Below, one piece after another: positions 42,696 to 50,457 of a DNA stretch of 64,000 bases; position 1 is the first letter of the stretch; each line of letters starts with the position of its first letter. Source of the stretch: Streptomyces sp. AM 2-1-1. Lineage in GTDB: Bacteria; Actinomycetota; Actinomycetes; Streptomycetales; Streptomycetaceae. Under the pieces are notes generated by a model, which saw only the letters and a program-made list of their open reading frames with translations, did not search any database and was not told where the DNA came from. Location: the NCBI RefSeq assembly GCF_029167645.1, contig NZ_CP119147.1, positions 1,550,001 through 1,614,000 of the forward strand, given 5' to 3'. The translations under genes were made by a program, and so were the position numbers.

Positions 42696-42725
42696 CTAAT
42701 GGACAGGATACTCTCCATCCATTAG
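42696..42725. promoter_or_regulatory. Operator-like dyad between CGNR regulator and HPP operon
   Basis: CTAATGGA and TCCATTAG form perfect 8-bp inverted arms separated by 14 bp, midway between the divergent starts at 42659 and 42754. This is a likely binding site for the CGNR protein. Confidence 0.6.
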
Positions 42726-42753
42726 TTCACTCCTGTGTGTGAAGGGATCCTCC

Positions 42754-43287
42754 GTGTCCGAAACCCAGTTGCCCCTCGCCGCGCCACGACGCTGGACCGC
42801 CGCCCTCGCGGGCAAGGCGCCCGCCCGCCCGGCCCCCGCCTTCATCTCCGTGGCCACCCTGGGCGGTGTGACCGCACTGGTGCTGCTCGTCGCGATCGGC
42901 ACCCTGCTGGACCAGACGGTGCTCATCCCACCGCTCGCCGCCAGCGCCGCCCTCGTGTTCGCCGCCCCCGCCCTGCCCCTGGCCCAGCCGCGCAACGTCA
43001 TCGGCGGTCAGCTGGTCTCCGCCCTGGTCGGCTTCCTGGTCCTCGCCGTGGCGGACAGCTCGGTGTGGGCCTCGGCCGTCGCCGGCGGCCTGGCCATCGG
43101 CGCCATGGCCCTCACCCGCACCTCGCACTCCCCCGCCGCGGCCACCGCCGTCATCGTCGTGGTGGCCGAACCCTCGGCGGTCCTCTTCCTTCCCCTGCTC
43201 CTGCTCGCCACCCTGGTGATCGTCGGCGTCGGCATCCTCGCGGGGCGGTCCGGCAAGACGGTCCGCTACCCGTCCTACTGGTGGTAG
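42754..43287 (+). CDS. HPP-family integral membrane protein
   Basis: A 177-aa protein with four to five membrane helices (about residues 30-50, 55-72, 80-98, 105-122 and 140-160) and the family block LIPPLAASAALVF...PLAQPRNVIGGQ. HPP proteins in cyanobacteria and chloroplasts take part in nitrite transport. AAGGGA supports the GTG at 42754. It leads a three-gene operon with a PPOX protein and an LLM oxidoreductase, suggesting uptake or export of the redox substrate. Confidence 0.9.
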   Translation: MSETQLPLAAPRRWTAALAGKAPARPAPAFISVATLGGVTALVLLVAIGTLLDQTVLIPPLAASAALVFAAPALPLAQPRNVIGGQLVSALVGFLVLAVADSSVWASAVAGGLAIGAMALTRTSHSPAAATAVIVVVAEPSAVLFLPLLLLATLVIVGVGILAGRSGKTVRYPSYWW

Positions 43288-43299
43288 GACCGGACCCGG

Positions 43300-43944
43300 A
43301 TGACCAGCCGATACGCGCAACTGCTCTTCACCCCCGCGGTCCAGGAGCACCAGACGCGCCACGCGAGCAGACGCAATTACGCGGCGATGAGCCAGGGGCC
43401 CGCGCGCGCCGACTCCCTCACCCGCGCCGAGACCGAGTTCATCGCAGGCATGGACAGCTTCTACCTGGCGAGCACCGGATCCACCGGCTGGCCGTACGTG
43501 CAGCACCGGGGCGGTCCTCCCGGTTTTCTGCGCGTACTCGACGAACAGACCCTCGGCTTCGCCGACTTCCGGGGGAACCGGCAGTACATCACCACCGGCA
43601 ACCTCGACACCGACGACCGTGTGTCGCTCTTCCTGATGGACTACCCGGCACGCAGACGCCTGAAGGTCCTGGGCCGGGCGAGGACCGCCGGCACGGAGGA
43701 ATGGCCGAGCACGGCGAGCCCTCTCCTGCCGGACGGCTACTCGGCCGTGGTCGAGCGGATCGTGCTCATCAGCGTGGAGGCGTACGACTGGAACTGCCCT
43801 CAGCACATCCAGCCCCGCTTGACCCCCGCCGAACTGGGCGAGGCGCTCGGCCCCGTGCGGGAACGCATGGCCGCCCTGGAAGAGGAGAACGCGCGGCTGA
43901 AGCAGGCCCTCGCCGCGGGGAGGGCCCCGGGCCGTGAGCACTGA
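43300..43944 (+). CDS. Pyridoxamine phosphate oxidase-family FMN-binding protein
   Basis: A 214-aa split-barrel flavoprotein with typical PPOX strands: FYLASTGSTGWPYVQHRGGPPGF (the FMN-binding region), a QYITTGNLDTDDRVSLFLMDY segment and a C-terminal coiled coil (ALEEENARLKQALA). It starts 12 bp after the HPP gene and its 3' end overlaps the LLM gene by 11 bp. It is probably an FMN-dependent reductase or oxidase coupled to the LLM enzyme. Confidence 0.9.
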   Translation: MTSRYAQLLFTPAVQEHQTRHASRRNYAAMSQGPARADSLTRAETEFIAGMDSFYLASTGSTGWPYVQHRGGPPGFLRVLDEQTLGFADFRGNRQYITTGNLDTDDRVSLFLMDYPARRRLKVLGRARTAGTEEWPSTASPLLPDGYSAVVERIVLISVEAYDWNCPQHIQPRLTPAELGEALGPVRERMAALEEENARLKQALAAGRAPGREH

Positions 43945-44932
43945 GACGTCCGCGCCTCCCACGACGGAGAGATCCGCGCGCGACCACCCGGGGATGCGCC
44001 GCGCGTTCCCGGGCGGCCGTACCACGCTGGGGCTGATCACACCTCTGGAGTCCTTCACCGGCGACGTCCCCACCATGGCGAACCACCTGGCACTGGCCCG
44101 CGCGGCCGAGACAGCGGGGTTCGCCTCGCTGTGGGTGCGCGACGTGCCGCTCCTCGTACCCGGCCAAGGTGACGGCGGACAGCTCTTCGACCCCTGGGTC
44201 TACCTCGGAGCCCTCGCCGCCGTCACCGAGCACATCACCCTCGGCACAGCCAGCACGGTCCTTCCGCTGCGCCATCCCGTCCATGTCGCGAAGGCGGCGG
44301 CCTCGGTGGACCTGCTCTCGGGCGGCCGCATGCTCCTCGGACTGGCCGCCGGCGACCGGGCCGACGAGGTACCGGCGTTCGGTCTGGCGAAGACGGACCT
44401 GCCCACCCGCCTACGGGACGGCTGGGCCTACATCCGGCACCTGCACGACTCCCCGGGAGACCGTCACGCCTCGCCTCTGGGCGAACTGCCGACCGGATCG
44501 AGCCTGCTGCCCACCCCCGCCCACGGGCGCATCCCGCTGCTGATGACCGGCAGGGGCGGGCAGCGGCTGGAGTGGACCGCCGCACACGCCGACGGCTGGC
44601 TGTACACGGCTCTCGAGCCGGAGGCGCAACGGGCCAACACCGCCCGTTGGCGCAGGCTGACGGGCGAACCGGGAAGCCCTCGGCACAAGCCCTACGCCCA
44701 GGCCGGCTACCTCGTCCTCGACGAGGATCCACGCGCCGCGCCCCGCCGCCTCCCCCAGGGGTGGCGAATGGGGCGCGAGCCACTCCTGGACCTCTTCAAG
44801 ACCTACGAGGCCGGCGGCGTCGACCAGTTGATGCTGAACCTCCGCTTCAACACCCGCCCGGCCGAGGACGTCATGGGGGAACTGGCCTCGTACGTGCTGC
44901 CGCACTTCCCGTCCCCGGGCACGGGCGGGTAG
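43934..44932 (+). CDS. LLM-class (luciferase-like) flavin-dependent oxidoreductase
   Basis: A 332-aa bacterial-luciferase-fold enzyme using reduced FMN or F420. Visible blocks are LALARAAETAGFASLWVRDVP, HITLGTASTVLPLRHPVHVAKAAASVDLLSGGRMLLG and a C-terminal YEAGGVDQLMLNLRF. The GTG start overlaps the PPOX gene. The PPOX protein may provide reduced flavin. The substrate is unknown; LLM enzymes oxidise amines, aldehydes, or open aromatic or heterocyclic rings. Confidence 0.9.
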   Translation: MSTETSAPPTTERSARDHPGMRRAFPGGRTTLGLITPLESFTGDVPTMANHLALARAAETAGFASLWVRDVPLLVPGQGDGGQLFDPWVYLGALAAVTEHITLGTASTVLPLRHPVHVAKAAASVDLLSGGRMLLGLAAGDRADEVPAFGLAKTDLPTRLRDGWAYIRHLHDSPGDRHASPLGELPTGSSLLPTPAHGRIPLLMTGRGGQRLEWTAAHADGWLYTALEPEAQRANTARWRRLTGEPGSPRHKPYAQAGYLVLDEDPRAAPRRLPQGWRMGREPLLDLFKTYEAGGVDQLMLNLRFNTRPAEDVMGELASYVLPHFPSPGTGG

Positions 44933-44951
44933 GGACTGTCCCGTACACCGT

Positions 44952-45029
44952 GGTGGCCCCACCAAGGTCGCCTCCCGCATCAACGGCACCCTCGGCGCGG
45001 ACGTCCGGGTCGGCGTCGTGCAGCGGGGT
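44952..45029 (+). pseudogene. Possible carrier-protein (PCP) remnant
   Basis: A 26-codon frame reads GGPTKVASRINGTLGADV and so on. This resembles the phosphopantetheine helix of a peptidyl carrier protein (GGxSxxATRxxxRI...LGxxV) with the modified Ser replaced. No other NRPS domain remains. The match is short and may be chance. Confidence 0.3.
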
Positions 45030-45146
45030 GACGGATCCGGCCGAGCGGGAGCGCGGCCGCACGGGGCGCGGGGCGGGCACCCGGTCGCGTGGAGCGCGGC
45101 GCGGGACGGCGGGCTGACGGACTGCCGGGATCCTGCCGGCAAGAGC

Positions 45147-46130
45147 TCAGAAGCGCATCATGGCGGCGACGCGCGCGGCGTGCTCGTCACGGTGGGCGGC
45201 GTAGCCGGCGAACCAGCGTCGCACCGAGCCGCAGGAGATGTCCCATGACGTGGCGAGTGCGGCGACGTCGGCCAGTGTCTGCTCCACGTCGGCCGTCTCC
45301 AGGGGCCAGTGACGGTTCGACGCGCCGCCGACGCGGGCGACTCTGTCGCCCCGGCGGATCATCGGCGCGTGATCGCGGGCCCCGGAAAGACGCCAGTGAC
45401 GACCCGTGGTGAGGACGTTGCGCGCGAGGTAGCCGATGTCCGGGAACGCCGCGAGCACCTGCTCCAGATCGGCCCTGTCGTCCAGGATGTGGCCGGTGGA
45501 GCGGTGGTGGACGGCGGAGAGGGCCACGTACCGGTAATCGGGCAGCGGGTAGTGGGAGACGTGCCAGTCCTCACCCACCCAGTAGGTCGCCGCGTCCGCG
45601 TCCCACAGGTCGGCGATCAGCTCCGTCGGCACGACCGTGCTGTAGACCGCCGGCCGTTCCCTGGTGAGGACCAGCGCGTCTCCGGTGATCTCCCGCCCGT
45701 CGGCCAGCGCGACGACGACGGACTCGGCGTGCTGGTAGTGATCGACCACTTCGCTGCCGGGGCACAACGAGACGGAGTCCAGCTCCTCACAGGCGTCGAG
45801 CAGCGGCTCGTAGAGGTCGAGATGGTGGGCCGACGCGAGCGGCGTGCTGGTGTTGAGGTCCCACGCGAAGAGCGGGTCACGGGCGAGACGGTCCCCGGAC
45901 ACGCCGTCCATGAAGCGGAGATCGTCGATCGTCAGCGACCGGTCGCGCACGGCCTCGCCGACCCCGAGCAGTCCGAGCAGCCGCAGGGTCCGCGGCGTCA
46001 GTTGCACACCGGCAGCCCGTCCCAGGAAGTGCAGCCGCGGTTCCAGGACGAGCACATGGTGCCCGCGCCCGCCCAGTGCGACCGCTGCTGCCAGACCGCC
46101 GAGGCCGCCCCCGGCTACGAGAATTCGCAT
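45147..46130 (-). CDS. FAD-dependent monooxygenase-like protein, short and lacking the GDAAH motif
   Basis: A 327-aa relative of group A aromatic hydroxylases. The N-terminal dinucleotide fold VAGGGLGGLAAAVAL and a GVQLTPRTLRLL block are clear. Where the family normally has the GDAAHP flavin motif, this protein reads RVGGASNRHWP, and the substrate domain is short (family about 370-400). It may bind FAD atypically or be inactive. No ribosome site precedes the ATG at 46130. It is on the same strand as the IS701-like gene 127 bp upstream. Confidence 0.75.
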   Translation of the reverse strand: MRILVAGGGLGGLAAAVALGGRGHHVLVLEPRLHFLGRAAGVQLTPRTLRLLGLLGVGEAVRDRSLTIDDLRFMDGVSGDRLARDPLFAWDLNTSTPLASAHHLDLYEPLLDACEELDSVSLCPGSEVVDHYQHAESVVVALADGREITGDALVLTRERPAVYSTVVPTELIADLWDADAATYWVGEDWHVSHYPLPDYRYVALSAVHHRSTGHILDDRADLEQVLAAFPDIGYLARNVLTTGRHWRLSGARDHAPMIRRGDRVARVGGASNRHWPLETADVEQTLADVAALATSWDISCGSVRRWFAGYAAHRDEHAARVAAMMRF

Positions 46131-46257
46131 GCCTCGATGATGGCGCGCGGTGGTCACACGGGGCGACGAGGTGAGGGCACGTATGTCAGGGCCTGCCGTG
46201 AATCTGACACTCTTCGATAAACGATGTTTAGTCAACGCGAAGTCCGTTTCGTGAGCT

Positions 46258-47301
46258 TCAGGCTGAGAATCCGACGCGTTCCATGGAGGCCATGCACTGG
46301 CTCCACGGCCGGACCCGCGACCTGGCCGCCGCGACGACCTGGGCGACGTGCGCGGCGGCCGCCAAGGTCATGTGCCGATGCCATCCGTCGGAACTCCGCC
46401 CCTCGTAGTCGAGGGTGCCCACGTGCGAGGCCGACTTGGCGAAATCCTGCTGGGTGCGCTGGGAGAACGTGGTGAGCCGGAGCAGGACCCCGAGCGGCGT
46501 ACCGGTCAGGTTGGTCAGCCAGCACCGTACCGGCTGCCCCTGGCCCTGATCCCACCGCCCGAGCAGCAACAGCGGATGCCCCGCCCATTCCACTGGGACG
46601 CCGGCCACCAGCCCGGTGCGCACGGCGCCCGTGGCCGGGTCCGTCCACTCCACGGGGCGGCGCAGCATCCGGCTCAGCTGGAGGAGACGGGCGGCAGGTA
46701 CGGCACGGTGCCCGCCGTGCCCCTGGGAGGTGACCGGGAGTCCGGCGGGGATGGCCGCCAGCAGCGGGGAACCGATCCGCATGTGCCGGTCGAAGACGGG
46801 ACGCAGGCAGAGGCCCGGGAGGTCCAGGACCACCGGACGGGGCCCGACCGCGCTGTGATCGAAACCCACCGTCGCGGCGGCGACGTCATGGGCTCCCGGC
46901 TCACCCGGAGGCAACAGCGTCCACCTGACGGGCACGGAGACGTCCTTGGCTATGCCCCATACTCCGAGCGCCTGTTGGCCTCTCCTGGGAATGGGGTGCG
47001 CCTGTACCACCCAGGCCCCGAAACCCAGTTCGCGGTCCGCGTAGCGCTGTAGGGAACGGCTGACGGCAGCCCAGTCCCAGGGGGACTCGGCGATGAAGTG
47101 GTGCAGGCTCTGCGCCACTTCGGGGCCGCCGATGTGCGAGGCGATGTTGCGGACCGACTTGCGACCCTCGACCGCGGTCAGCCCGCGCAGATACTGGGTC
47201 GCCCGGCGCCTCTGGTCGCTGCGCCGCAGCTCGGTGAAGAGCGACTGGGACAACTCGTCCAGAACACCATGATGGTACGGATCGGCCGGTGAACGGCGCA
47301 T
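46258..47301 (-). CDS. IS701-family transposase-like protein without first catalytic aspartates
   Basis: A 347-aa protein matching the N-terminal half and core layout of IS701-type DDE transposases (LFTELRRSDQRRRATQYLRG; RNIASHIGG; SLHHFIAESPWDW). In active enzymes the next strand is a DDTGFPKKG block; here it reads QAHPIPRRG, so both aspartates are lost. No terminal inverted repeats or target duplication are evident, and codon use matches its neighbours. This suggests a domesticated DNA-binding protein rather than a mobile element. It lies 48 bp downstream of the AfsA gene on the same strand and may be in its operon. GGGGGA precedes the ATG; a GTG at 47319 is possible. Confidence 0.78.
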   Translation of the reverse strand: MRRSPADPYHHGVLDELSQSLFTELRRSDQRRRATQYLRGLTAVEGRKSVRNIASHIGGPEVAQSLHHFIAESPWDWAAVSRSLQRYADRELGFGAWVVQAHPIPRRGQQALGVWGIAKDVSVPVRWTLLPPGEPGAHDVAAATVGFDHSAVGPRPVVLDLPGLCLRPVFDRHMRIGSPLLAAIPAGLPVTSQGHGGHRAVPAARLLQLSRMLRRPVEWTDPATGAVRTGLVAGVPVEWAGHPLLLLGRWDQGQGQPVRCWLTNLTGTPLGVLLRLTTFSQRTQQDFAKSASHVGTLDYEGRSSDGWHRHMTLAAAAHVAQVVAAARSRVRPWSQCMASMERVGFSA

Positions 47302-47349
47302 TCGGTCCCCCTGAAGCACGTCTGCGGTGGTCAGCCCCTGGTGACCGGT

Positions 47350-48288
47350 TCATGCACCGGTGAGGGTGACGAGCGCTGTGAAGATCTCCTGATCGCTCTG
47401 CCGGGCGGTGACCAGCACCCGCCGTACTCCGACGTCGTCGTCGGAGTACGGATGGGCCGTTATCCAGCAGGGCGTGTCGAGTTCGGCGTAACGCCGAAAA
47501 CGCGTCTCCATCCCGATGACCACTGCCGCGTCGGCGACGGACCGCACGGTGGCGTACGCGGCCTGGCGAGCCGCCTCCAGAAGCAGCATGCCGGGGGTGT
47601 GGTCGACCGGGTGGTCGAAGAGGAACCGATGCGAGGTGTCCACCCTCAGCTGCCAGCCGGCCCCGGAGGTAGGAGAGAGGACGACGTCGTCGGCACGGCC
47701 CCGCCCCACTTGGTCCGCCGGAACGGGTGGGCCGGCGGGGAGGGCTATGGTCCGGACATGGGCGACATCGGCGTAGCCCCCGCGCAGGCGGGCGTAGACT
47801 TCGGGGTCCTGAACCGTGAAATCGGTGCGCGCGTCCGCGAGTTGAACTCCATTTCGGTAGACCTCCATGGAGAGGCTGAGGGCCGAGGCTCTTCCCTTCC
47901 GGTACTTCACCCGATCGCATCCGATCCTCAGCTCCAGGTCTGCCGCGTCACCGTCGAAACGCAGCAGGGCGGGCAGGAGATTCCAATCGTAGGTCTGCCA
48001 GAGCAGGTGATGCCCGAACGGCACGTGGAATGCGGAATGGGAGAGCAGAGGAAATGTCTGCCGCACCGTCTCACTCAGTCGCAGCGGGTCGTGCAGCCCG
48101 TGGCGTACTTCGTAGAAGGGGTGCGCTCCAGGCCAGTTGGCGTGAACCGTGAAGTCACTCGGGCCGGTCCGCTGCCAATCGGTGAGCAGGACCTCGGCCG
48201 AATCGGTCTTGTGGGTGTGGGCCTGGGGCACGGGTGAGCGGGGCGAATCACCGACTCCTCCTTCACGGACATGCTCAAGTGGCGACAA
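47350..48288 (-). CDS. AfsA-family gamma-butyrolactone (autoregulator) synthase
   Basis: About 312 aa with two hotdog-like AfsA repeats. The family landmarks are HPFYEVRHGLHDP with SETVRQ near the N-terminus, FGHHLL, and FDHPVDHTPGMLLLEAARQA in the second repeat. AfsA joins a beta-ketoacyl group to dihydroxyacetone phosphate, the committed step to A-factor-type signals. The N-terminus is uncertain: a TTG at 48288 with GGGAAG upstream is used here, and a GTG at 48231 is the main alternative. It is divergent from a TetR receptor gene, the classic afsA/arpA arrangement. Confidence 0.9.
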   Translation of the reverse strand: MSPLEHVREGGVGDSPRSPVPQAHTHKTDSAEVLLTDWQRTGPSDFTVHANWPGAHPFYEVRHGLHDPLRLSETVRQTFPLLSHSAFHVPFGHHLLWQTYDWNLLPALLRFDGDAADLELRIGCDRVKYRKGRASALSLSMEVYRNGVQLADARTDFTVQDPEVYARLRGGYADVAHVRTIALPAGPPVPADQVGRGRADDVVLSPTSGAGWQLRVDTSHRFLFDHPVDHTPGMLLLEAARQAAYATVRSVADAAVVIGMETRFRRYAELDTPCWITAHPYSDDDVGVRRVLVTARQSDQEIFTALVTLTGA

Positions 48289-48345
48289 GGCGTTCTTCCC
48301 TGGTGCATCCTTCCGGCGCGGTAGGCACCGGCATCGTGATCCACG

Positions 48346-48380
48346 ATACATATAACATAAAGATCATTATCTTTGTTTTA
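48346..48380. promoter_or_regulatory. A/T-rich dyad between AfsA and TetR genes (possible autoregulator element)
   Basis: AAAGAT-CATT-ATCTTT (48359-48374) forms a perfect core, with partial symmetry extending outward (AACAT / TGTTTT). It is strikingly A/T-rich for this genome and lies directly between the divergent AfsA and TetR genes. This is where ArpA/ScbR-type receptors bind. Confidence 0.55.
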
Positions 48381-48398
48381 CGGAAAGGATGTACGCAG

Positions 48399-49034
48399 GT
48401 GGACCGGAGTTCACGACCCTTGCAGCCGAGGGCGGCGCGCACACGGGAGATACTCCTCAGAGCTGCGGCGGACGTGTTCGCGGAGGTGGGTTACACCCGC
48501 GCGAGCCTCGTCAAGATCATCGACCGAGCCGGGCTCACCACCGGCGCCGTGTACTTCCACTTCAAGTCCAAGGAAGGACTCGCCCGCGCCGTGATCCACG
48601 AGCAGGCAGCGGACTTGGAGTTCCCCCAGGGCGAGGCCGGGCTCCAGCGCCTGATCAACACGACCACCTACCTGGCTGTGGAACTGCAGCACAACACGCT
48701 GCTGCGCGCGGGGGTACGGCTCGCCGTGGAGCAGAACGAGGTGGACCTCCAGGAGTACGAAATCTACGCCTGGTGGGCCGAACGGTTCCAGGAGGAGCTG
48801 TTCGCCGCCCGGTCGAAGGGTCAGTTGCTCCCGTCGGTCGACGAAGCCGCGTTCGCCTCCGTGCTGGTGGCGGCGTACACGGGGACGCAGATCATGTCAC
48901 AGCTCGCCACCAAGAGGCTCGATCTGCCCCGTCGCATCTGCGACTTGTGGTGCTGTCTGCTTCCTGCCCTCGCTCCCGCCGAGGTCATGGCCCGCCTTAT
49001 GGTCCCGGTGGCCGCCGCTCAGGACGGCGGATGA
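48399..49034 (+). CDS. ArpA/ScbR-type TetR-family gamma-butyrolactone receptor
   Basis: A 211-aa repressor. The HTH (RTREILLRAAADVFAEVGYTRASLVKIIDRAGLTTGAVYFHF) has the GAxYFHFxSKE signature of autoregulator receptors, and LLRAGVRLAVEQ is the typical ligand-domain entrance. GGAAAGGA precedes the GTG at 48399. It should repress its own and the AfsA promoter until the butyrolactone binds, then release downstream targets. It overlaps the NAD-dependent epimerase gene by ATGA. Confidence 0.9.
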   Translation: MDRSSRPLQPRAARTREILLRAAADVFAEVGYTRASLVKIIDRAGLTTGAVYFHFKSKEGLARAVIHEQAADLEFPQGEAGLQRLINTTTYLAVELQHNTLLRAGVRLAVEQNEVDLQEYEIYAWWAERFQEELFAARSKGQLLPSVDEAAFASVLVAAYTGTQIMSQLATKRLDLPRRICDLWCCLLPALAPAEVMARLMVPVAAAQDGG

Positions 49035-49984
49035 CCTCTCCGCAGATCGTGCTGACGGGGGCGAGCGGGTTCATCGGTTCCAAGGTCCTGCGCCGTGTAC
49101 TGGACCAGAACCCCGCGTCCGGGGTCCGCGCCGTCGTCCGGGGCCGCCCTCCCGAAGGGTTCGACCAGGCCCGACTCCACTGGTTCCAGGGCGATCTGAC
49201 GCGGCCCGGGACACTGGAGGGTCTGTGCGAGGGCGCGGACGTCGTGCTCCATCTGGCGTCGAGGATCGCCGGGACCGAGCCCGAGTGCGCGGCGGTGAAC
49301 GCCGACGGCACGGCCGCCCTCGTCGAGGAGGCGAGAAGGGGTGGCGTACGGCGGATCGTCCAGCTCTCCACTGCCGCTGTGTACGGCCACGGGCCGCATC
49401 GCGGAATCACCGTGGACGAGGTACCCCCCGCACCGGTGTCCCCGGCCAGCCGTACGCGGCTGCGGGCGGAGCGTGTCGTCACGGAGGCGGGAGGCACGGT
49501 CCTGCGGCCCGGGCTCGTCACCGGTCACGGCGACCGCTGGGTCGTGCCGGCCCTCGCCGACCTGGTGGAGCGGGTGCCCGCCCGCTGGAACGGCGGCAAG
49601 GGGCTCACGTCGATGGTGGACGCCGACGACCTGGCACGGCTCATCGCGCGGATGGCGACGCTGCGGGACGAGCCGCCCGCAGGAGTCCATCACGCCAGCC
49701 ACCCCGTGCCGGTACGCAACCGGGATCTGATGGCGGAACTCGATCGCCTCGGCATCCTGCCGCTCGCTACGGCGGACTGGACCTGGCAGCAGTGCCTGGA
49801 CCATCTGCGGCGCTCGCCGGGCCGGGTGGGCGAGCGCCAGTTCGCCCTCCTGTGCGGCGACAACTGGCAGCGCAGTGACACGATCTGGCGGCTGGCCGGG
49901 CTTGATGCGGGCCCCGGTCCGCTGGAGCGCCTCACGTCCGCGGCGCCCTGGTACCGCGCGTACCTCGCCGGCCGGAACGGTTGA
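49031..49984 (+). CDS. NAD(P)-dependent epimerase/dehydratase-like reductase
   Basis: A 317-aa extended SDR with TGASGFIGSK at residues 8-17 and VVLHLASRIAG and QLSTAAVYG strands. The active-site Tyr in AAVYG has no clear YxxxK partner (SRTRLRAE follows). It is translationally coupled to the receptor gene. Reductases in this position in other autoregulator loci tailor the butyrolactone (for example reducing the side-chain ketone), so a role in signal synthesis is likely but inferred. Confidence 0.85.
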   Translation: MTSPQIVLTGASGFIGSKVLRRVLDQNPASGVRAVVRGRPPEGFDQARLHWFQGDLTRPGTLEGLCEGADVVLHLASRIAGTEPECAAVNADGTAALVEEARRGGVRRIVQLSTAAVYGHGPHRGITVDEVPPAPVSPASRTRLRAERVVTEAGGTVLRPGLVTGHGDRWVVPALADLVERVPARWNGGKGLTSMVDADDLARLIARMATLRDEPPAGVHHASHPVPVRNRDLMAELDRLGILPLATADWTWQQCLDHLRRSPGRVGERQFALLCGDNWQRSDTIWRLAGLDAGPGPLERLTSAAPWYRAYLAGRNG

Positions 49985-50109
49985 GGACGAGGACGGGAAC
50001 CCGGTCGAGGGCTGGAGCGTGCCCCGGCCACCGGTGGGGCGCCCGGCACGGTGGCCGGGTTCGTGCCGGGCCGGGTGGCGGCGACCTCGCTGCCCGTCTT
50101 CTCCTCCGG

Positions 50110-50414
50110 CACCGTGCGAGGAGGCGGCTCCCGGCCAATGCTGCGTAGTGGAGCGCGGGTGCCGCGCCGTCGGGGCCGGCCACGGAGTGGATCAGCAGGC
50201 CGGTCGTCCGTGGGTGACGCTCGACGCGCCTGGTCGGCAAGGCGACCAGCGGCCCACCGCCCGCCGTGGGGACGGGGGGGACGGTTACGAGGCGGCCCGC
50301 GGTCGAGAGGCTCGTCGCGGGGCCGGCGGAGAGTTCGAGCGGCGTGCCGCTGAGCACGGGTTCGGCCGTGCCCGCACGGAAGACGGCCACGACACAGCCG
50401 GTCGGGTCGGGCAC
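50110..50414 (-). pseudogene. Coding-like remnant in the 49.98-50.46 kb gap
   Basis: From a GTG at 50414, about 100 codons show almost pure G/C third positions and a plausible protein (CVVAVFRAGTAEPVLSG; GLLIHSVAGPDGAAPAL). The frame then decays into Arg/Pro-rich sequence and runs antisense into the epimerase gene. There is no recognised family and no ribosome site. It is probably the remains of a gene downstream of the exporter. Nothing else is seen in this gap. Confidence 0.3.
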
Positions 50415-50457
50415 GCACGAGAATCCCGGGCGGCGGCAGATGGCGGGGGCACTGCGG

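Noticed and set aside
46258..47301. Active IS701 insertion sequence
   Set aside because: The first catalytic aspartates are absent and no terminal inverted repeats or target duplication were seen.
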